Below are positions 1 to 9,900 of a DNA stretch of 64,000 bases, piece by piece. A program made the position numbers and the translations under genes. The notes under the pieces were generated by a model, which was not told the DNA's origin, ran no database searches, and saw only the letters and a list, made by a program, of their open reading frames with translations. Origin of the DNA: Clostridium acidisoli DSM 12555 (GTDB taxonomy: Bacteria; Bacillota; Clostridia; Clostridiales; Clostridiaceae); assembly GCF_900176305.1 (NCBI RefSeq), contig NZ_FWXH01000002.1, forward strand, positions 310,001-374,000. The letters are read 5' to 3'. Each line of letters starts with the position of its first letter. The stretch's first letter is position 1.

Positions 1-212
1 ATAACCTTAATTAATTGTTCGTCTGGATGCTGATTTGCTTTAGTAAAATAATATTGAAGATTCCCTGCTTGTACCTGTTCTACTGGTTGTACTTGTTGAA
101 CCTGCTGGGCAGTATTATTATGCCGTTTAGTTGTAGCCTTAATTCTCTCAGTAGAGCAGCCTGTGGCTCCTAACAATGATATGGTTAATAAAACTATTAA
201 TATTTTCTTAAT
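1..212 (-). CDS. Small lipoprotein, 3' end outside window, apparent AUU start
   Basis: The frame reads IKKILIVLLTISLLGATGC: a basic start, a hydrophobic stretch and a Cys ending a lipobox-like A-T-G-C, so it is probably a secreted lipoprotein. A Gln/Val-rich linker follows, and the gene runs off the left edge. There is no ATG, GTG or TTG before the signal region. An upstream in-frame TGA (237-239) closes the frame. A perfect AGGAGG (221-226) sits 8 bases before the ATT at 210-212, exactly where lipoproteins of this form have M-K-K. The ATT start is inferred. A decayed ATG is the alternative. Function is unknown. Confidence 0.6.
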   Translation of the reverse strand, partial: MKKILIVLLTISLLGATGCSTERIKATTKRHNNTAQQVQQVQPVEQVQAGNLQYYFTKANQHPDEQLIKV

Positions 213-309
213 ATAAATCTCCTCCTGTCGTAAAAGTCATCTTTTATAATACTATTTTGATAATCAAACTTAAAACATAATATAATTTATTTCTAAATTT
301 TATTTATGA

Positions 310-1083
310 TTACAAATCCCAATCCTTCTTCGGTGATACTGATATAATTCTAAATCTATTTGTATCTCCAGTAAGAAATAACGGTTCTCCATTTCTCCAT
401 ATTATATTCCCTGGTTTCAGTCCTGCCATAGCTTCTTCTTCGGTTAATATTGCTTCTGGAGCATACTCTAATTCATACTTTACATATCTATATATTCTAT
501 CGGAATTAGATAAATCAAATTTTATATTACTTAAAAATTTTTCCAAAATCATTTCTGCATCTTGAATCACCATCCAATAATCACACTTATATAGAAATCT
601 TATTGACTGAATTGGGCGCCCTGAATTAATCTCTTTTGCTTTTGCATTAAACCCTATCGTCATTTGAAAAGTCCCATTCTCAATTATATGGAATATTCTC
701 ATAGCAAGAATAGGAATGGCTTTTTCGCTTTCTTTGTCAAAATGCATGCCCTTATATGTATTTCTAATTTTTTTTAAAAAATATAAATTTGATATTTTAC
801 AGTCGAATCCATCATTGTTTAAATGTTCGATAATCATTCCAGTTTTATATGCCTCTTTTAAAGTCTCTGCCCCAAAATAATTTTCAATAACTAATTGATG
901 AAGAGATTTTTTTAACTTTCCTGATACAAGGTATTTAGGTTCACCTTTTTTATTTTTTTGTATTGTCCAATTTATATCCTTTATTTTTTCCCATAGTTTC
1001 TCATCATACTCTGTATAAGCCAATCTATCAGGCTCGGATAAATTAAATACGATTTGGTTGTCTGAAATGTAAGCCTTTATCAT
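310..1083 (-). CDS. HNH-endonuclease-like phage protein
   Basis: This 257-residue protein resembles phage HNH homing-type proteins around residues 60-105: a SLHQLVIENYFG segment is followed by IIEHLNNDG and then ISNLYFL. That is the usual E/D-H...N-G...N-L core of the HNH beta-beta-alpha metal fold, with Glu where Asp is more common. I do not recognise the rest. It lies at the downstream end of a minus-strand run of small accessory genes. A purine-rich stretch (GGGAG, GTGAG) precedes the ATG. The family nicks or cuts DNA. Activity here is not proven, and it could be a DNA-binding derivative. Confidence 0.5.
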   Translation of the reverse strand: MIKAYISDNQIVFNLSEPDRLAYTEYDEKLWEKIKDINWTIQKNKKGEPKYLVSGKLKKSLHQLVIENYFGAETLKEAYKTGMIIEHLNNDGFDCKISNLYFLKKIRNTYKGMHFDKESEKAIPILAMRIFHIIENGTFQMTIGFNAKAKEINSGRPIQSIRFLYKCDYWMVIQDAEMILEKFLSNIKFDLSNSDRIYRYVKYELEYAPEAILTEEEAMAGLKPGNIIWRNGEPLFLTGDTNRFRIISVSPKKDWDL

Positions 1084-1119
1084 TATTTCTCACTTCTCCC
1101 TCTCTATAGAAATTACTTT

Positions 1120-1857
1120 TTACTTGTCTTTAATAGGTTCAGAACACATATAATTGCAGCCCTTATCATTTTCTAAATAATACTCAATAGGTGAAATTTG
1201 TATACCATGACCTAAAAAAATTTTAGTCACATCAGATATCACTTCTTTAGGAGTATTTATATTGTAATCATAATTTAATCTATTACAATCTTTAAATGAG
1301 CAAAAATTATTAATTCCTATTTCTTTTAAAAGAATATTTAAATCAATATTTTTATACAACGATTCTTTAATACTAAAATTTTGAAAATTATCATAATGCT
1401 TGCTATAATTATCATCTCTTGAGAATACAAGCTGTTTAGTTAAAAAGCTCAAAGACGCATAACTACTATAAACAATTTTATAATTTTCATAATTAATCTT
1501 AAATAACTTTTTTGTTAAATTATCCCACCCATACTGAACTTCTGATTTATCTATAAATTTATTTACATACATAAGTATTTTATCTAAAAATTCCTTTTGC
1601 CCAAACTTATGCCAGTATGCTGCTGCAAAATCATTTACTAATAGTTCTTCATGGAATTGGTTTAGTGCATCATTATGAGCTAAATTTTTATCAAATTTGT
1701 AGTTATATTCTCTACAAAGTACATGTCCAATCTCATGCATAACATTATAACAACAAATAAATGTAAGATATATTATCTTATTACCATAATATTTATCAAA
1801 ATAATCAGGATCACTTTCGTATTTAGATATGTGTAATGAATGTTTCCATTTAGACAT
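1120..1857 (-). CDS. HEXXH zinc metalloprotease-like protein
   Basis: The 245-residue protein carries a HEIGH zinc-binding motif near residue 42. About 30 residues later comes EELLVNDFAAAYW, which resembles the third-ligand helix of ImmA/IrrE-type gluzincins (E...N-x-F-A-A). ImmA proteases degrade phage repressors, and Lit (peptidase family U49) cleaves EF-Tu. Either role would fit a prophage, but the C-terminal half is unlike anything I know. The start is well supported: GAGAGGTGAT precedes the ATG. No signal peptide is visible, so it is probably cytoplasmic. Substrate unknown. Confidence 0.5.
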   Translation of the reverse strand: MSKWKHSLHISKYESDPDYFDKYYGNKIIYLTFICCYNVMHEIGHVLCREYNYKFDKNLAHNDALNQFHEELLVNDFAAAYWHKFGQKEFLDKILMYVNKFIDKSEVQYGWDNLTKKLFKINYENYKIVYSSYASLSFLTKQLVFSRDDNYSKHYDNFQNFSIKESLYKNIDLNILLKEIGINNFCSFKDCNRLNYDYNINTPKEVISDVTKIFLGHGIQISPIEYYLENDKGCNYMCSEPIKDK

Positions 1858-1880
1858 TATCTTATATCACCTCTCATAAT

Positions 1881-2108
1881 TTAATTCCCTACTTTAAAAT
1901 TATATATTGGTTTAATAATCTTTACAATATCAACCGTATCCTGGACATTATTGATTATTTCTTCCATAGGCTTATATACCATAGGGCTTTTATCAATAGT
2001 ATCCTTATTAACTGAAGTAGTATATATTCCTTTCACACTGTCTTTGAACTCATTTAGTGTCACATTTTCAAATGTCTTATGTCTATTCATTAATCTGACA
2101 GCTCCTAC
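1881..2108 (-). pseudogene. RtcB RNA-ligase C-terminal remnant
   Basis: The reading frame matches the last ~75 residues of clostridial RtcB-type RNA ligases: VGAVRLMNRHKT corresponds to the GAGR-x-MSR-x-KA segment, followed by GIYTTSVN, SPMVYKPMEEIIN and the terminal IIKPIYNF. Similarity continues seven codons upstream of the only ATG (2088-2090) and is cut by an in-frame TAG at 2109-2111. The family is normally about 400-480 residues, so the catalytic core is gone. An AGGAG stands 11 bases before the ATG, so a 69-residue peptide could still be made. Most likely this is debris from a recombined prophage or host rtcB. Confidence 0.6.
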
Positions 2109-2311
2109 CTATTTCCTAGCTTTGATTGTAACTTACAAATCTGAACCATGCATTGCAGTTCTTTATACTCTAATTTTCCGTTGCAATCACCAATTGTATT
2201 TTTTAATTTTTTATAATCATCCATAATCTCATTAATATTCTCCAATCTTTTTATAACATCAATTAATATTTTGTCACAGATTTTTAATTGATAATTTGTA
2301 AAATAGGACAT
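2105..2311 (-). CDS. Small hypothetical protein (68 aa)
   Basis: No family is recognised. The frame extends upstream to a Met at 2335, but AAAGGATG precedes the ATG at 2309-2311, giving a protein that begins MSYFTNYQ. It is mostly charged and helical, with no membrane segment. It overlaps the RtcB remnant by a few bases at its 3' end, as in tightly packed phage gene runs. It may be a small phage protein or non-functional. Confidence 0.4.
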   Translation of the reverse strand: MSYFTNYQLKICDKILIDVIKRLENINEIMDDYKKLKNTIGDCNGKLEYKELQCMVQICKLQSKLGNR

Positions 2312-2347
2312 TTGCACCGCATCCTTTCTCCTCATAAAAAACTTCTT

Positions 2348-2629
2348 TTACCATTCATAGTCGTATATTTTACTAATAAAAGTTTCTCTAAATTCTTTGC
2401 CAGTAAATTTACTTATTAATCCAATATTATTTCTTACAAAAATTTCATTCTCATTTTTATATAAATAAAGATACTGCTGACCTTGTATAAATGTCTTGTC
2501 ACAATCTACATTTAACAACCCAACTACACAAATACATTGTTTCCTATCTCCTTTTATGATAGCGTCCATTAATTTAGGAATATTTGTATTGCCAATTGTT
2601 GGTTTGGAACAAAGTTTGAATAAAAGCAC
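2348..2629 (-). CDS. Hypothetical protein, possibly 5'-truncated (93 aa)
   Basis: Unrecognised. The frame opens at a GTG (2627-2629) with no ribosome binding site, and the first Met further in (residue 28) also lacks one. The true 5' end may therefore have been lost at the junction with the plus-strand gene starting at 2807. The C-terminal half (LYLYKNENEIFVRNN) has the look of a small beta-rich domain. It is the first gene of the leftward run that ends at 310. Confidence 0.35.
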   Translation of the reverse strand: MLLFKLCSKPTIGNTNIPKLMDAIIKGDRKQCICVVGLLNVDCDKTFIQGQQYLYLYKNENEIFVRNNIGLISKFTGKEFRETFISKIYDYEW

Positions 2630-2748
2630 CAGTATAAATTAATAACTACAATATATTTTTGTAATAAAGTTAAATCATAATTTGCAGATTTGACGTAGTA
2701 ATTAATAAAAATTATCTTTGAAAATTAAATAATGTTGAATTTAGAAAC

Positions 2749-2760
2749 TATGCTATAATT
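2749..2760 (+). promoter_or_regulatory. Extended -10 promoter for the 213-aa membrane protein
   Basis: TGCTATAAT (2751-2759) is a full extended -10 element lying 48 bases before the ATG at 2807. No good -35 box is present, which is normal for extended -10 promoters. It gives this single plus-strand gene its own transcription. Confidence 0.5.
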
Positions 2761-2806
2761 AACAAAAAGACAAATTTGAATTTATAATGGAAGGAATGAA
2801 GCTACA

Positions 2807-3448
2807 ATGTTTGGTGATTGGAAATCTTTGATTCCAATAGTTAGTTCTGTTGTGGCGATTGTTGCAGTAATACTGACTTATAAACAGATAAAGTTAAGTA
2901 ACAAACAGCATTTGTTCGATAAGCGTATGGAAAATTACATTATTGCAACAGGACTGATAAAATTATATAGAAGCAACTGTAATGATATCAATAATGAAAA
3001 AGATGAACCAATGCTTTCAAATGATTTTGATTTCAATTCGCTAACAAATAACACTTATTTAGAGCAAATAACTTGTGCAATAGATAATCCACTAAAAGAA
3101 CCAAACCACAAGGAATTATTAATTAAATTAGAAAATTTAAAGGAAGTTGCTACTAAAATTAAGTTTTTATTTTCAGGCAATGCATCTAATTTATTGGGGG
3201 ATTTTGTTTTACGTTATCAGGAATTATTGTTTGAAATGTACAGATATCAAATAATTTTAGATAAAATTATTAAGCAAAATGAAAATGGAAATCATGCATT
3301 AGAATTTGATGAACTTGCGAAAAAATTTAAAGAAGAAAAATACAGAGATAGGGTACAAAAGGCGTTTAATAATTTAAAGCAAGCAAATAGTTGTTTAGAA
3401 AAGGAAAATGTTGAAGAACAAATTGAAAAGCAAATAAGACTACTGTAA
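2807..3448 (+). CDS. Single-span membrane protein with cytoplasmic helical domain
   Basis: The 213-residue protein has one N-terminal hydrophobic span (about residues 8-24), then a Lys-rich stop-transfer (KQIKLSNKQ) and a long, charged, mostly helical cytoplasmic part. No family is recognised. GGAAGGA precedes the ATG. It is transcribed alone against its neighbours, with its own promoter and terminator. That layout is common for lysogenic-conversion or phage-resistance cargo inside prophages. This role is inference from context only. Confidence 0.55.
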   Translation: MFGDWKSLIPIVSSVVAIVAVILTYKQIKLSNKQHLFDKRMENYIIATGLIKLYRSNCNDINNEKDEPMLSNDFDFNSLTNNTYLEQITCAIDNPLKEPNHKELLIKLENLKEVATKIKFLFSGNASNLLGDFVLRYQELLFEMYRYQIILDKIIKQNENGNHALEFDELAKKFKEEKYRDRVQKAFNNLKQANSCLEKENVEEQIEKQIRLL

Positions 3449-3519
3449 AAGGATACTCTATTATTAGATAACTCAAATTCTAATTTGTAATTTTATAGTC
3501 TAAAATAATAGATGTTTTT

Positions 3520-3568
3520 AATATCACATTATTCAAAGAATCAATAATGAATAGTGTGATATTTTTTT
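3520..3568 (+). terminator. Intrinsic terminator of the 213-aa gene
   Basis: A 16-base arm at 3520-3535 pairs with 3548-3563 (one G-U/mismatch position), followed by a T run. It ends the plus-strand unit. Confidence 0.8.
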
Positions 3569-3600
3569 GTACGTAATACTACTACATTTTGATACAATTA

Positions 3601-3681
3601 TTATAAAACTACACAAATACTTCCATTTGTTCTTTGCATAGAATTATATAATACATTCCAAGCTTTCTTATAATCAATCAT
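3601..3681 (-). CDS. Possible 26-aa phage peptide
   Basis: The frame reads MIDYKKAWNVLYNS then 12 more residues. The M-I-D-Y-x-x-A-W opening resembles short clostridial phage proteins of unknown function that are usually longer, so this may be a shortened copy. Only a weak AAGGTAAG lies upstream. It sits in the otherwise empty 3569-3850 stretch between two terminators, and I see nothing else there. Confidence 0.25.
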   Translation of the reverse strand: MIDYKKAWNVLYNSMQRTNGSICVVL

Positions 3682-3851
3682 TTTAATCTTACCTTTTTCT
3701 CTCTAATAAATTATCCATTTTATTATAGTTAATTTTCCTCTACAGTATTGTTTTAGCCCACAAATTCAGCATATATAAAACATTTTAATCTTGTTGCCAA
3801 AACCTAATGCTATTAAGAATCGAGTCGCTATATAGATCATATAGCAGTATG

Positions 3852-3884
3852 TAAAAATAAAAGTAGAGAGTTTTACTCTCTACT
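3852..3884 (-). terminator. Intrinsic terminator of the tape-measure gene
   Basis: AGTAGAGAG and CTCTCTACT arms (3862-3884) form a perfect hairpin. On the minus strand it is followed by TTTATTTTT, 31 bases after the tape-measure stop codon. Confidence 0.8.
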
Positions 3885-3914
3885 CTAAAATACTAGCCTA
3901 CATTCCTATTATTT

Positions 3915-6900
3915 TTAATAATTATGTGTTTTTACTATTTGCTGCAACTGAGTAACTAACTGACTACCACTTTTCACATTAGGTAGAGATATATTACCTA
4001 AATTCAAATGTGTATCTCCACCACTCGAATTTGGTACCTTGATTTCTACGCTAGGTACATTAAAGTTCGGAACCTCAAACCTAGACATAAGATCTGGTAT
4101 TTTATCTGCAAATTCACTTATTGACCTAGTTCTTTGAGCCGTAACAACGCCATCTCCGTCATTCATCAATCGCATTTCTTGGCCTTTTTCATTTACAGCA
4201 GCCCAACCTGCTAAAGTACCATATGAACCATCTTCATAACCTCTATAACTACTGCTATTCCAATTAGGGATGTTGTAAACTGAGCCATATCTTGATTTGA
4301 TGTAGTCTATAGCACTTTCAGCATTATCTACGGGATTTAATATATTGTTATGCCCATTCTTCATGTATTCTTCAAATGTAGATGGTAACATTTGCATTAA
4401 TCCTGTTGCGTATTCTCCATCTACAGAAACATTATTTTTTAAATTTGCATTTCCTGTTCCAAGTTGTCCTGGATTCCCACTTTCTCTACTTGCAATCATC
4501 TCAAGACCTTCTAGCCATGAGTCGGGTGTTCCAGTATCCTTCATTGCTTGTTGTAGATAACTTGCAATATTTCCACCTAACGATACTTGAGTGGAATTGA
4601 CGACACTACCCATTTTTGTAGCGATTAAACTTTCTATATCAGATTCAGTCATCCCGTTAATTAGCCCTTGCATCCAAAATGAACCTATCTCTTTTGCTAT
4701 TGTACTAGGGGAGTGTATGCCTAAATCAGTATGAAAATCGTCAATAATTTTTGTACATAAATCATTAATGATTTTTTCTAAATCCTTAGTACCATCTTGC
4801 ATACCTTGTCCAATATCTTTTGTAATACTAAGTCCATACTGAGTAGTAGAACTAACAAAAGTGGTAAATGTCGTATTTAAATTGCTCAATAAGGCTTTTG
4901 TTGGATCTATAACAAGGTTGGAAGTAGATGTTATAGTGCTTCCAATATTTTTATTGGTATTTTTGCTATACTCTGGAGAGTTATTAACAAAGTCTTCAAT
5001 ACTACTCTTTAGACCAGAAATTAAACTAAGTAAAGGCTTATTAACTAAATCTTTATTGTCTGTTATAGATTTTGCTACATTCTTGTCAGTATCTTTTGGA
5101 TAGCTTGTAGAGTTATCGACAAAATCTTGAATAACATCATCTACAGCAGATAAGACCTTCTTAGTAGATTGAACAACTGAACTGTTACTATTATTTACAA
5201 CTGCCTGCGTTGTTTTAGTTGTTCCACCCAATATTTGTGAAGTCTCACTGCCGTTATAAACTCCTGCACCTTGTGGTAATTTTACCTTTTGTTCTTTTGT
5301 TACAAGTTCTGGAACATCACCTTCAGCAAGAGTGTATATACCATCTTGTGGTACAGAATCAACACCAGTTTTATAACCAGTAATAGCATTTATCTTGTCG
5401 TCATAACCTGCATCTGTAGTAGATTTTTGATTTTGATAGTTTTGCTCATCTTGGTTTGCTTTGTTTTCTGCTGCTGTTTTCTGGTCATTCAAGCTATTTT
5501 CTTGTTGAGTATAGGCCATATCCGACTGCTTTTTATTCACAGCATCTTGAGCGTCCTGTACTTTTTGTTGAGCAGATTTAACTGCATCGGGATCTGCTAC
5601 CCATTGAAACCCTGTAGCAGTTAACATCCTTGTATCGTCTTGGTTTTGAGTATAATCTAACTCACTTTGAGCTTTGGTTAAAGCATTTTGGTCTTTTAAT
5701 AATTCATTCTCGTCACTGGTTAACTGCTTTTTCCTTTCCAACTGGTCAATTTGAGTTTGTAAACTATTATTAATATCATCATCATGTTGCTTTTGTATTT
5801 TATAAGAAGCGTCTAATAATGCATCTGCTTCTTTTTTCTGGTCTTCAAGAGATTTCTTTAATGCGTCTTGTTGTTTTTTCTGTGCTTCTTCTGCTGCTCT
5901 TTGTGCTGCTTCTGCTTTGGCAGTAGAGTCAGTACCCTCAGATGCCCCATCCATATTGTCTATAACAGCGGAGGTTGCCTTGCCAGCGGTGTCATACAAT
6001 TTGTCAATTGCACTCATTGCATCTTTGATTTTTTGAACATCATCGTTATCGGCATTTATTTGTGAAGTTGTTTTATCAAAATCAGTTCCGCCACCCATTC
6101 CTGTAACCTTACCGTTACTTGCCTTTGCTACAACGGATGCTGCTTTTATTTCTGCTTGCTCTTTTATTTCTAATGCTTGAACTTCTGCCATAATAGATGC
6201 AATTCTTGTTTTTGCATTCTCATAAGTTGTCTGAGTGTTTCCCGTATCTATTTCGGCAGACTCTTTAGATGTAGATAGTTTAACATTTGCTAAACCTTGG
6301 TAGGCCGTTCCTTCAGTTTGTAACATTCCAACTTGTTTATTTACTAAATCCATGTTTGTTACAGTAACATTACCTTCGGAATCCGTGGCAGTTATTACGC
6401 CATCAATGTTATTTGCTAAGTCTTGGGCTATTTGAGACATTTGTTTCTTTGATGCGGTATCTTGGCTCTGAGATGCTGCTAATTGCTGATATTGTTGTGC
6501 CTCTTGAGCAATTGCTTGTTTCGCTTGTTCATGAGCCATTATCATTTGAGCATAAGCAGTTTGTGCAGTTTGTTTATTGGTATTAATACTACTATTTATT
6601 TGATTATATAATGTCTTCTCATCGCCCATATATGCTAACAGTTCAGGATATTTGTTTGCTATTTCTGCAACATCTTTAGAAGGCATATGACCAGTGTTGT
6701 CATTCATATCTTTTATATATTTAGAATAGTCTTTAACCTTATTAGTAGAGCTTTCAATAGTTTTCTGATATTGTTCTTCTTGAGATTGGGCATTTTGCAA
6801 AGCAGTAGTATTGTCTTGAGTTTCGTCTGTATTTTCACTAAAAGAATTAGAATTATTTTTTAAAGACTTTGAATTACTATCTTTTGCATCACTATTCTTT

Positions 6901-9900
6901 TTAGTCTCGTCAGAATTCTTTTTCATATACTGAGTATAAGTTTCCCATTGTAAGCTTGATGTATCGAAATATTGTTGCTGTGAACCTCTATATCCAGCAC
7001 TCCACATATTCATAGTTGCTTTATTCAAAGCGTCTATTTTATCTTGAGTGGCTTTTGTTTTATCTCCATAGCCTTCAGTATCTTGACCCGTAGTTTTTAA
7101 TTCTTGCTGCAATTTTTTCATGTTTTCAGTATATTGTTCTATTTCTGTAGACATTGAAGTATCAACTTTATTGCCTAAAATGGATGGAATAAGACCTTGA
7201 AATGCAGAAGACCCATCTTTTGTGTTTAATTCTTTATATAATTTTGAATAGTCACTTGCGTTACTCGCTGCAATCTGATTCTTCTTTTCATCATTATATT
7301 CTTTTAATGCTTTTACATTTGTAGCAATAGCTTTTCCTTCATCATCGTAACCCGTAACTAGAGTAGGGAATTGCTCTGCTAATTGCTCTTGTACTTGAGT
7401 TATTTGAGTTTGAATATCTGTATAATCTTGACTAGATTTACTCGTGCTCTTTAATTGCTTCTCTAAATCTTGATATTTTTTTATGAGAGCATCATTTTGT
7501 TGATTTGAACTCATTTTCGTAGCTAAACTATCAATGTCGGATTCTACATCTTGGGTGCTCTTATGTAGAGACATTAATGTCGTAATGACTGAACTAGCAG
7601 CAATGATTATTGCTCCCATAGCAACATTTAACGCTAAAGTTGATGCTAAAGTCATTTTTTGTGAAGCAGCAAGTGCATCTTCTGAGGCAGCAGCGGCTTC
7701 AGTAGTTGTGGCATTAGCACCAGTTTTTTCTTTTAACGCATCCATAGCAACTGCTGCTTCTTCTTCAGTAATTTTCTCTGCTTTAACTTTATCGTTTAAT
7801 GCTTGCTCTGCTGCTGCAAGAACATTTGTACTAGATTTTGCCATATTTAATTTTTCACCAACAACACCAAGTATGGTTGCCGATTCTTCTTCAGTTATAT
7901 TGCCATTTTTAATATCATTAGTTAAAGAGTCCACTGCTGCTTGATAAGCTTTTACGGTTGTAGTTTGGCCACCAAAACTAAAAATACTACCTATGTTTTT
8001 TTCTGGTAGATTTAAACTATCCAGGAATTGTCTAATACCTTCACCTTTAAAAATATGAAATGCTGTAGACAAGCCTTTCACTGCCAAACTTACCTCTGGA
8101 ATAAGAATCAACAACCTTTGTGCTCCACTCGGCATATCATTTAAAACTTCAATTACATCTTTACCAGCACCAATAATATCCTTTAATTGTCCTAATCCAC
8201 CATCGTCTCCTAAAGAAATGAAGAATTCTGATACTGTCGTCTTCAAAACTTCAACTTGCTTTCCTAATGTCTGCATAGTCTTTTCACTTTTTGCGGCAGA
8301 ATAGCCAAGCGACTCTTCACTTTGCTTTGTCCTTGCATCAACTTGGTCATAATTTTGTGCAAGTATATCTATCCAGTCTTTACGCATAGTTCCGCCAAGA
8401 GCATCTTCTATTGCATTAGATTGGGTTGTATTTTCTCCATATTTATCTAAAGCAGAACTAACTTGCGTCATTATATCGCCAAAGTCTTTAAAGTGATCCT
8501 TGTCTTTCATTACTTCGATACCATATTGCTGTAATGTTTCTAAAGTTTTTGGTCTTTCGAGTCTAGTTTCAACAGATTTTAAAGCATCACCAATTTCATC
8601 TCCAGATTTTCCTGTGTTATCTGCAAGGACAGAGACTATTCCGTTTAACTGGTTAAGATCTATCCCCATAGCTTTACTTGTCATACCTGCTTTAGAAACT
8701 GCTTCAGCATAATCAGAAGTTTTTGCCAAACTTACATCTGCCATCTTATTCCACGAATCAAGAACTTGTTCACTTTGTGAATATGAAATATTCAACTGTT
8801 TCATTGAACTTGTCAACAAATCTGTCATGGTACTGGCATCTTTTATATCTGAGGTATTAACACCCATCATAACTGTTTTTGTCATACTCTCTAAGCTTGC
8901 TTTATCTTGAACACCAGCAGAAGCTAATGAGTTCATGGCATCCTGAACCTGTTGCAGAGGCTCTCCAAAATCTTTAGATAGTTGAATAGCAGATTGCCCA
9001 AATTCTTTTAAATCTTTATCACTAACATTACCTAAAACTCTTCCTAAATCTGTTAGGCTTGTTTCATAGTCTTCATTTGTTTTTATTGCACTTGATAGCG
9101 CATTTTGGATTTGGTAAATTATAGTTGCAGAAGCGAGATAGCTTCCAGACAATTTAAATCTATCCATCATGGAATTACTTGAACTGCTCGAACTCATAGA
9201 TAAATTCTGTTCACCAGAGATTTTAGCTAACTGTTCAGACATTTTATTATATTCAGATAAATTTGCTTGTTCCTGAGTGTATTGCTTTAAAGATAATTGG
9301 TTTTGTTTTTCAATTTGGTCAGCAATTTTTTGGTTAGAATCAACTTCTTTTAATAAATCACTCATAGATTGTTTATGCAAATTTAATTCATCATTTATTG
9401 ATTTATTTAGTTGACCTTGCTCATCAACTAAATTTTTATAACTATTCTCTATGCTTTGGAAATCTGATTTCGTACTACCTAAATTTAATTTTCCTAATTC
9501 TTCTTCAAAGCTTGTAAGTTGATCTTTTGGAAGAATATCGTTACTAAATAATTTATTAATATTAATTTGCATTTTAGATGTATAAGCATCTAAAGAGTCT
9601 AATCCTTTATCTACTTGCTCAGAGAACTTTTGTTCTTGCTCTGTCTCTTTTAATGCATCAGCAATTGATTCTTTTCTTAAATTTAATTCATTTTGCTTCT
9701 CTAAATTTAATTGCTTTTGCTCATCTACTAAACTTTTATAACTATTTTCTATAGATTGGAAATCACTTTTTGTACTTCCTAAATCTAACTTATTTAAAGC
9801 ATTTTCAAAATCTGATAATTGGTCTTTGGGTAATATATCATTAGAAAATAGCTTGTCTACATTGCTTTGCATTTTAGCTTTATAAGCGTCTAATGCATCA

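Noticed and set aside
4345-7944. Plus-strand open frames antisense to the tape-measure gene, up to 136 residues
   Set aside because: They have no ribosome binding sites or promoters, and their composition mirrors Ala/Ser/Gln-rich coiled-coil codons on the other strand.
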